Shown: in pieces, positions 59,480-64,000 of the stretch
Position numbering within the stretch: the stretch's first letter is position 1
Layout: every line of letters begins with the position of its first letter
Assembly (NCBI GenBank): GCA_033032175.1
Contig: CM065309.1
Location: 11,532,001 to 11,596,000, forward strand
Origin: Saturnia japonica
Lineage: Eukaryota; Arthropoda; Insecta; Lepidoptera; Saturniidae
Length of the DNA: 64,000 nucleotides
Reading direction: 5' to 3'
The notes under the pieces: generated by a model
Databases searched by the model: none
What the model was told of the DNA's origin: nothing
The model's input: only the letters and a program-made list of their open reading frames with translations
Translations under genes and position numbers: made by a program

Positions 59480-61560
59480 GAAATGGTATAATTAAAAACC
59501 GTCTTGAATTTTTAGCTGAACGTAGAAACATTTTACCTTGGTCTCAATTTGAGTTCCGCAAGGGTAAGGGTACTATGGATAGTTTATCCTTATAGTAACA
59601 AATATACGAATAGTCTTTTGTTGTAGCTTTTTTAGATGTCTCTTCGGCGTATGATGACGATTTACTTCCTGTTTTAAAACGTAAATTGTTACAGCTATCA
59701 TTTCCAGAAAAGCTTTTTATGTATATTTTTAATCTTTTTTCTGAAAGATCTGTACATTTGAGGGTAGAAGGTGAAATAAAGTCATCTCGATGTTTGTATA
59801 GAGGCCTACCACAGGGTTCAGTTTTGACTCCCTTGTTATTCAACCTTTATACGTATGATATTGAAAACGCTACGCAAATTTATTGTAAGATATCACAATA
59901 TGCTGACGATATTACGCTCTCTAAGGATATTGCTCAAGAAGATATTTATTTATCTAGGGGAATTTTGCCTTTGCAAAACTGGTTAAATGGACACGGGTTA
60001 AACTTATCTCCTCTTAACAGCTCTATTTTTATTATTACAAGAAAATCTCTGAAACCAAGGAATAATGTCATTTTGAAAATATTCGAATTCCAGTAGAAAA
60101 TGAAAAGAAAATTCTGGGGATTATTTTAGATTCGAAATTATTGTTTAAACCTCATATCAATTACATTCTTGTGAAGTGTGAAAAAATCTTAATATTATGA
60201 GATGTCTAGCAGGTGTTTGGTGGGGTGCTCATCCTTTTTATTTAAAATTGTTTATAATGCTTTGGTTCGTAGTGTATTCGATTAAGGTTCTTTTTATGGG
60301 AACCTATCTCAGAGAAATACATAGAGAAGCTGAATTTGTCGCAAGCCAGAGCCCTTAGATTAATTACTGGGGCAATGAAATCAACTCCCAAAAATGCGTT
60401 GCAGGTTAACTGTGGAAATCCTCCTCTGGACCTAAGACGGCGATTGTTGTCTGACATGTTTTTTCAGTGCTAATAGCTATATGTTTCATCCAATAATTCC
60501 CAAAATTCATTCACTGTCGGCGCTTGTTAGATCTTCTCCGTACTGGGCTCATAAAAACATCCCTCCATTGGTTTTAAGTGTTTTGAAGTCTAAAAATATT
60601 CTTGATCCATCTTTCAAATATAGTAGGTTTCTTCTCTTTGAATTTGATCTCAAAGTACCTCTTTACAAACCTACACTTTGTCTTAATTTAGAATTAGTTA
60701 AAGATGATCCTTTTACACTCCTTTTAAACCATAACATTTTCTTAGAATTGTCGATACACAATGGCGAGGTTGGCATTATATTTTCCAACATAACAATTGT
60801 GGCCTCAAAACAATCGCAACAAGGGTCTGTAGGAATGAAAATATTCCATCAAAATTATAATATAATTCAGAAAATAACGTGTCCTCCAGAAACTTCTGTT
60901 TTTACCGGGGAATGTAGAGGGATTATGGAGGCTATAAAATATATTTTGATGCTTAAGCTATCTAATACAATAATTTTTCTGATTGTTTAAGTGTTCTATA
61001 TTCATTTCGAAGTAACCCTTTCAAAGAAGGTAATAAAAACTAAATTGTATTTCAGTGCAAAGATCTTTTACTAAGATGTTTACTCTCACAATTAAAAGTA
61101 GTTTTGGCCTGGATTCAAGGACACAGTGGTATCCCTGGGAATGAACGAGCAGGGTTATCTGCTAAAGAAACAATAGTTTGTGGTGATAAGGTCCCCTTCA
61201 AAAATTATCCACAAGATTTAATGTTAATTCCTAACCGTGATTTGAAATTAAGATGGTCTCATAGATGGAATGGTAGTAGTAGACAAAAGGCTCTAAATTT
61301 GCACATCTTCAACCAGTTATTCCAAATAAACCGTGGTTCTATAAAGTTCATGTTATTAGAAAAAAATCATCTATTATTTGCAGATTGCGATTTAACCATT
61401 GTTGTATACCTGTCTATTTAAGGAAACTACGTATTATGAATTCATCAATTTGTGAGTGTGGGCTTGATGAGGGTTCCCTTGAGCATATTTTTTTTTGTTT
61501 GGCTGAAATTTAACCGCTCATTTATAACCCTAGTCCAATTACTGTGAATATTCTCTCAAA
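59480..61560 (+). mobile_element. LINE with reverse transcriptase and RNase H, decayed, 5'-truncated
   Basis: The RT begins NRLEFLAERRNILPWSQFEF, then FLDVSSAYDD, GLPQGSVLTPLLFNLY and QYADDI with the catalytic Asp pair. Further on come ALVRSVFDYG-like text, a long open piece at 60481-60990 and an RNase H remnant with AWIQGHSGIPGNERAG at 61104-61160. A terminal GLDEGSLEHIFF-like Cys/His region lies near 61460. RNase H after RT places it near the I/R1-type clades rather than jockey. Frames are broken in at least four places. Confidence 0.8.
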
Positions 61561-61589
61561 GTTTATAGTTAGTAATAATATTTGTTTAT

Positions 61590-62290
61590 AAAAATATATA
61601 TAGAAAAGAAAGAAAGAAAAATATTTATTTGTTACAAAGACATTTGATATCGTAGAAAGTTTAAAAAAAATATTTACAACAACCTGTTACATATCGAGCA
61701 TCAAATGCCAGTTGTGACAAAACGGCCCCAGCTCAGCATAATGCTGGTTGTAACAACCAGCGCTGGTCTTCCGTTGGCGTCACATGACGTACATACTAAG
61801 TTAAATAGTCGTAAAAGTAAAAAATAAAAATGTAAAAACGTGAGACTTATACGTATAAAACAGAAGTATGTATTACTATAAAAACTTCAATAGATACACA
61901 AAAACAAACAAAAGCAACTTAAAGAAAAACAAAGAAACATAACAAAAATGTCAAATATTCTCGTAACAAAAAGGGCTGGTGCTTAAACAACCAAAACGAG
62001 GACCCCAGGAGCACACACAAGACAAGTAAGTTTTAAATTATTTTACAGGAAACAAAACATTAAGAAATATAAAAGACTTAACTTAGGTTGCACTTATTTT
62101 AAAGAGCACTGGTGTCATGCTTTAGATCTTCTTGGTTCTTTTGATGTTCACAAAGAAACCTTTTCATTGATAATCTAAACCCGTGAATGTATCTCAGTTT
62201 CCTTATCAGCGGTGGAATATTATTTCAACATTTGGTCGCAGCGTAACGAAAACTACCTCTAAAAAAGATAGATCTATGCCTTTGCGTTGA
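61590..62290 (-). mobile_element. LINE 3' end fragment
   Basis: The minus strand codes for a LINE C-terminus (FRYAATKCWNNIPPLIRKLR, then RFLCEHQKNQE) at about 62130-62265. Then comes an untranslated end containing GGGGCCGTTTTGTCACAACT and an AATAAATATTTTTC end near 61610. It is a different family from the preceding LINE and in opposite orientation. Confidence 0.6.
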
Positions 62291-62742
62291 AAGCTGCATA
62301 TATATGTGTATATATATTCATGATTTTATCGTAATTAGATTTAGTTTTCTAAATAAAACATGTTTTTTGGTCAATACATTAATTTAGTTTTTTATTTGGT
62401 ATTTTAAAGTAAAATTTCTTTCCTCCAAATTTATTGGCATTTTCTTTATTGACGTGAATTTGATGAACTTGATATTATTGAAAACATGACGCTGGCAATA
62501 AGTTACAAACATTGCCATTCTCTATAATTGAAGTTGAAGTCCAACACTGGTCTCAACTTTTGATTCTAAACTGTCAAATTGAGTTATCTTAATTTTCTTT
62601 ATTAGACAGATGTAACTTATCTCTGGGTGTAACTATAGACCATTATCCAGGTGTAACATCATAGAGTACGGTAAATGGTAACGTCACAGAGTACTTTTCG
62701 GGAATGTAACTTTTAAATGCGTCAGTCAGCTCAGGGCCGGCC
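62291..62742. other. Intergenic
   Basis: It starts with a short TATATG-type run (62295-62320). No gene seen. Confidence 0.35.
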
Positions 62743-62808
62743 CAAGTCCGGTGAAGCTGTAAAAGCCGCAGCGGCTTTAGGGCCCCTAAGGCTAACAGTG
62801 TAGTCAGT
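62743..62808. repeat. 65-bp dispersed repeat, copy 3
   Basis: Nearly identical to copy 1, with the fuller GCAGCGGCTTTAGGGCCCCT centre. Confidence 0.65.
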
Positions 62809-64000
62809 TCTACTCAGGGCCGTCAGGGGAACTGAAATTTTATGAGATAGAGAAATATATTCTAAAGAATCATGACATTGAATTTAAAGAAAAGAAAATT
62901 ATACACAAGTTAGAAATCGAACCTAATAATTTTAAGAAATAAAAAGTATGTCATTTTATTACATTAATTGATAGTGTAGGTTGTAAGGAATAAATATTGT
63001 TGGGAAACCCTGTTTCTAAAATTAAAAGAAAATGATGAATTTAATTATTTTATTTATTGGTGTTTAAAGTTACTACTTACTGTACCTGCAAATGCCTGCA
63101 ATAATAAACTCTTGTAACGATATTGTTACTGCATTGGTGAATTTGCTTTTTAAAGAAGTTGAAATGATCTCTATGGCTGATAATGCACCTAGATTCTTTG
63201 GATAGTTTTTGAATGATCTTTTGTTTAGGCTGTTCATTTATAGTAGTAATAGTAACTTGTTTTTTTTTAGTTACTTTGTTTTATATTATTGGCAATTTTG
63301 TTTGAGTTGGAATTAGAATCGTTTGTCACTAATTTGAGTTTGGAAGAGGTTGAATTCGATAGAGATTACATCCCCAGCGGATTATAATGGTACTACTCAA
63401 ACATAAGGTAATTCACCATTTTCGAAAAAAATTAAAATGTTTTCTAACCTCAAAACCTACAAAATTTTAGTTGCAAATACAAAAACTGAAATGAAAAGCA
63501 AAATTCCGATTTGCTACATAATCTTATTCTGTCATCCTACTAACATTTCACAAAATAAAAACCCTTAAACCAAACACAAACATCTACATAGACTGAACTA
63601 AAATAGTGAAACATGAATTTTACATTAAATTTCTATGATAAATTCAAAATACTACATAGTAAATTACTATATTCTATAAATAGAAATAAGTAAGAAATAA
63701 GTACTATAGGTTTTTCTAAGGTTTAGTCATTCAAAAGTAAATAGGTAGCGGGGAGCGACCGATGGAAATCAAAAACTTATCATTTATTATTGTTATTCTA
63801 AGTTCAACTACCAAAATTGCAAATTTGACTTTAAGACTTAGAACATCCTATAACTCTAACTAGGGGCATCACTTTTCCACGGGAATGGTATCAGAATATA
63901 GGGAATTGCTTCCTCCACGCTCCCTATTCCTTCTCCTGCCACTTAGCAGGCAAAATCAATACAAAATGTCGAAATTGCGAATTTGACATGGAAACTTTAA
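62809..64000. other. Intergenic, no gene seen
   Basis: AT-rich. A short open stretch near 63300-63385 has no recognisable content. Confidence 0.4.

Overview
The window looks like insect genomic DNA, most probably from a moth or butterfly. It is AT-rich and intron-rich, with metazoan splice signals. It is dense in non-LTR retrotransposons, mariner elements and Helitrons of the kinds common in Lepidoptera. No bacterial-type features were seen. The species call is inference.

Three host genes can be supported. (1) 0.58-15.17 kb, + strand: a collagen-like gene whose 5' end lies outside the window. Eleven repeat exons made of Gly-X-Y triplets (mostly Gly-Gln-Pro) are joined by phase-1 introns. They lead to a last exon coding for a non-collagenous, Cys-containing C-terminal domain. 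Exons 1-9 form a tandem exon-intron array with nearly identical introns of about 86-98 bp. Intron 9 has grown to 5.8 kb through two minus-strand LINEs. Exons 2, 3, 4 and 6 carry breaks in the triplet register. (2) 28.76-33.35 kb, + strand: a small Gly/Tyr-rich secreted protein coded by two exons, with a signal peptide on the first. (3) 33.74-51.45 kb, - strand: a complete orthologue of the splicing coactivator SRRM1 (SRm160) in 14 coding exons. It has an N-terminal PWI domain, a long RS/RE region and the conserved C-terminal tail. My splice-site reconstruction gives 2,820 nt in one open frame (939 residues). Genes 2 and 3 are convergent, with stops about 380 bp apart.

The rest is mostly mobile DNA. 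From 15.2 to 27 kb there are fragments of several LINE families, a mariner fragment, a palindromic MITE-like element, SINE copies and non-autonomous Helitrons. SRRM1 introns hold a mariner inserted into a second DNA transposon (40.4-42.0 kb), a palindromic MITE beside an RE-repeat exon (38.9-39.5 kb), a DDE transposase relic (46.7-48.1 kb), a tandem repeat of about 160 bp (48.25-48.9 kb) and a second mariner (49.6-50.5 kb). From 55.1 to 59.26 kb lies a decayed autonomous Helitron with Rep and Pif1-like helicase and a recognisable 3' end. It is followed by a LINE with reverse transcriptase and RNase H (59.5-61.5 kb) and a further LINE 3' end. The last 1.2 kb holds nothing I can name.

The collagen-like exon array is the most unusual item. 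Insects generally have few collagen genes, and most are basement-membrane type. The C-terminal domain here is one I do not recognise.
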